Source of the DNA: Acidobacteriota bacterium
Lineage (GTDB): Bacteria > Acidobacteriota > Terriglobia > Terriglobales > Acidobacteriaceae
Direction of reading: 5' to 3'
DNA length: 6,159 bases
NCBI GenBank assembly: GCA_021781075.1
Contig: JAJXXN010000293.1
Coordinates: 1 to 6,159, forward strand
Shown here: positions 5,869-6,159 of the stretch, piece by piece
Layout of the letters: each line of letters starts with the position of its first letter
How positions within the stretch are numbered: the stretch's first letter is position 1
Program-made: the position numbers and the translations under genes
Notes under the pieces: model-generated
Databases searched by the model: none
Seen by the model: only the letters and a program-made list of their open reading frames with translations
Told to the model about the DNA's origin: nothing

Positions 5869-6159
5869 ATGCAGGGCGAACTGGTTTTTCTGGGGACGGG
5901 CACCTCGATGGGCGTCCCGACGCTCGGCTGCGAGTGTGCGGTTTGCACCTCCGCGGACCCGCGCGACAAACGGCTGCGACCCTCGGTGCTGTTGCGCTGG
6001 AGCGACGCCGATGCGGTGGCGCGGACGGTGGTGATTGACACGACACCGGATTTCAGGACGCAGGCGCTCAATGCGGGCCTGCGCCATGTGGACGCGGTTT
6101 TTTATACGCACTCGCACGCCGACCATATCCTGGGTTTTGACGACCTGCGACCGCTGAGC
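5869..6159 (+). CDS. PhnP-like MBL-fold metallohydrolase (3' partial)
   Basis: The first 97 residues are visible; the frame is still open at the window end. The start reads FLGTGTSMGVPTLGCECAVC, with Cys21, Cys23 and Cys26 matching the three cysteines of the structural zinc site of E. coli PhnP. The metallo-beta-lactamase motif HSHADH (His81, His83, Asp85, His86) follows at the usual distance, after VVIDTTPDFR (about 54-63). Family knowledge: PhnP hydrolyses cyclic phosphodiesters in phosphonate breakdown, and many relatives outside phn operons have unknown substrates. No phn genes are visible, so a phosphonate role is not supported and I give no symbol. The ATG at 5869 has GGGG at 5857-5860, 8 nt upstream. 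An in-frame TTG at 5863 would add two residues. It is the third gene of the ygfZ operon. Confidence 0.88.
   Translation, partial: MQGELVFLGTGTSMGVPTLGCECAVCTSADPRDKRLRPSVLLRWSDADAVARTVVIDTTPDFRTQALNAGLRHVDAVFYTHSHADHILGFDDLRPLS

Noticed and set aside
5257..6126. A 289-codon minus-strand open frame opposite the DUF1844 and PhnP-like genes
   Set aside because: The product is Arg/His/Leu-rich low-complexity sequence with no motif, and the plus strand carries two recognised genes here.

Overview
The window looks like chromosomal DNA of an Acidobacteriota bacterium, most likely Terriglobia/Acidobacteriaceae. This is inferred from gene content and style and not from any marker gene. The DNA is GC-rich. 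The first gene ends in a tail typical of acidobacterial Ig-like repeat surface proteins. There is an exported chitobiase-C-like protein and an exported HExxH metallopeptidase, and the last three genes run in the order ygfZ, DUF1844, PhnP-like hydrolase. I see no RNA genes, mobile elements, CRISPR arrays or integration scars.

Layout. (1) 1-515, plus strand: the 3' end of a large Ig-like repeat surface protein, with its start outside the window. (2) 637-1401, plus strand: a single AIM24/TIGR00266-family gene. It is followed at 1423-1450 by a strong hairpin that lies between convergent genes and probably terminates both. (3) 1471-2433 and 2544-4136, minus strand: two exported proteins. The upstream one is a predicted zinc metallopeptidase (HELTH plus EGQA). 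The downstream one is a two-domain protein with a chitobiase/hexosaminidase C-terminal-like domain and a second beta-rich domain. They are co-oriented and 110 nt apart, so they may be transcribed together. (4) 4137-4237: a divergent intergenic and leader region with a perfect TATAAT box facing the plus-strand operon. (5) 4238-6159, plus strand: ygfZ (folate-dependent Fe-S protein maintenance), then a DUF1844 protein overlapping it by 4 nt, then, after 15 nt, a PhnP-like metallo-beta-lactamase-fold hydrolase cut by the window end.

Functionally there are two halves. The left and centre encode envelope or secreted proteins, with AIM24 of uncertain role among them. The right is a tightly spaced cytoplasmic operon. 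I found no convincing new defence, mobile or RNA system. The items most worth following up are the metallopeptidase/chitobiase-C-like pair, the ygfZ-DUF1844-phnP-like operon, and the internal lipobox-like segment near the C-terminus of the first protein.
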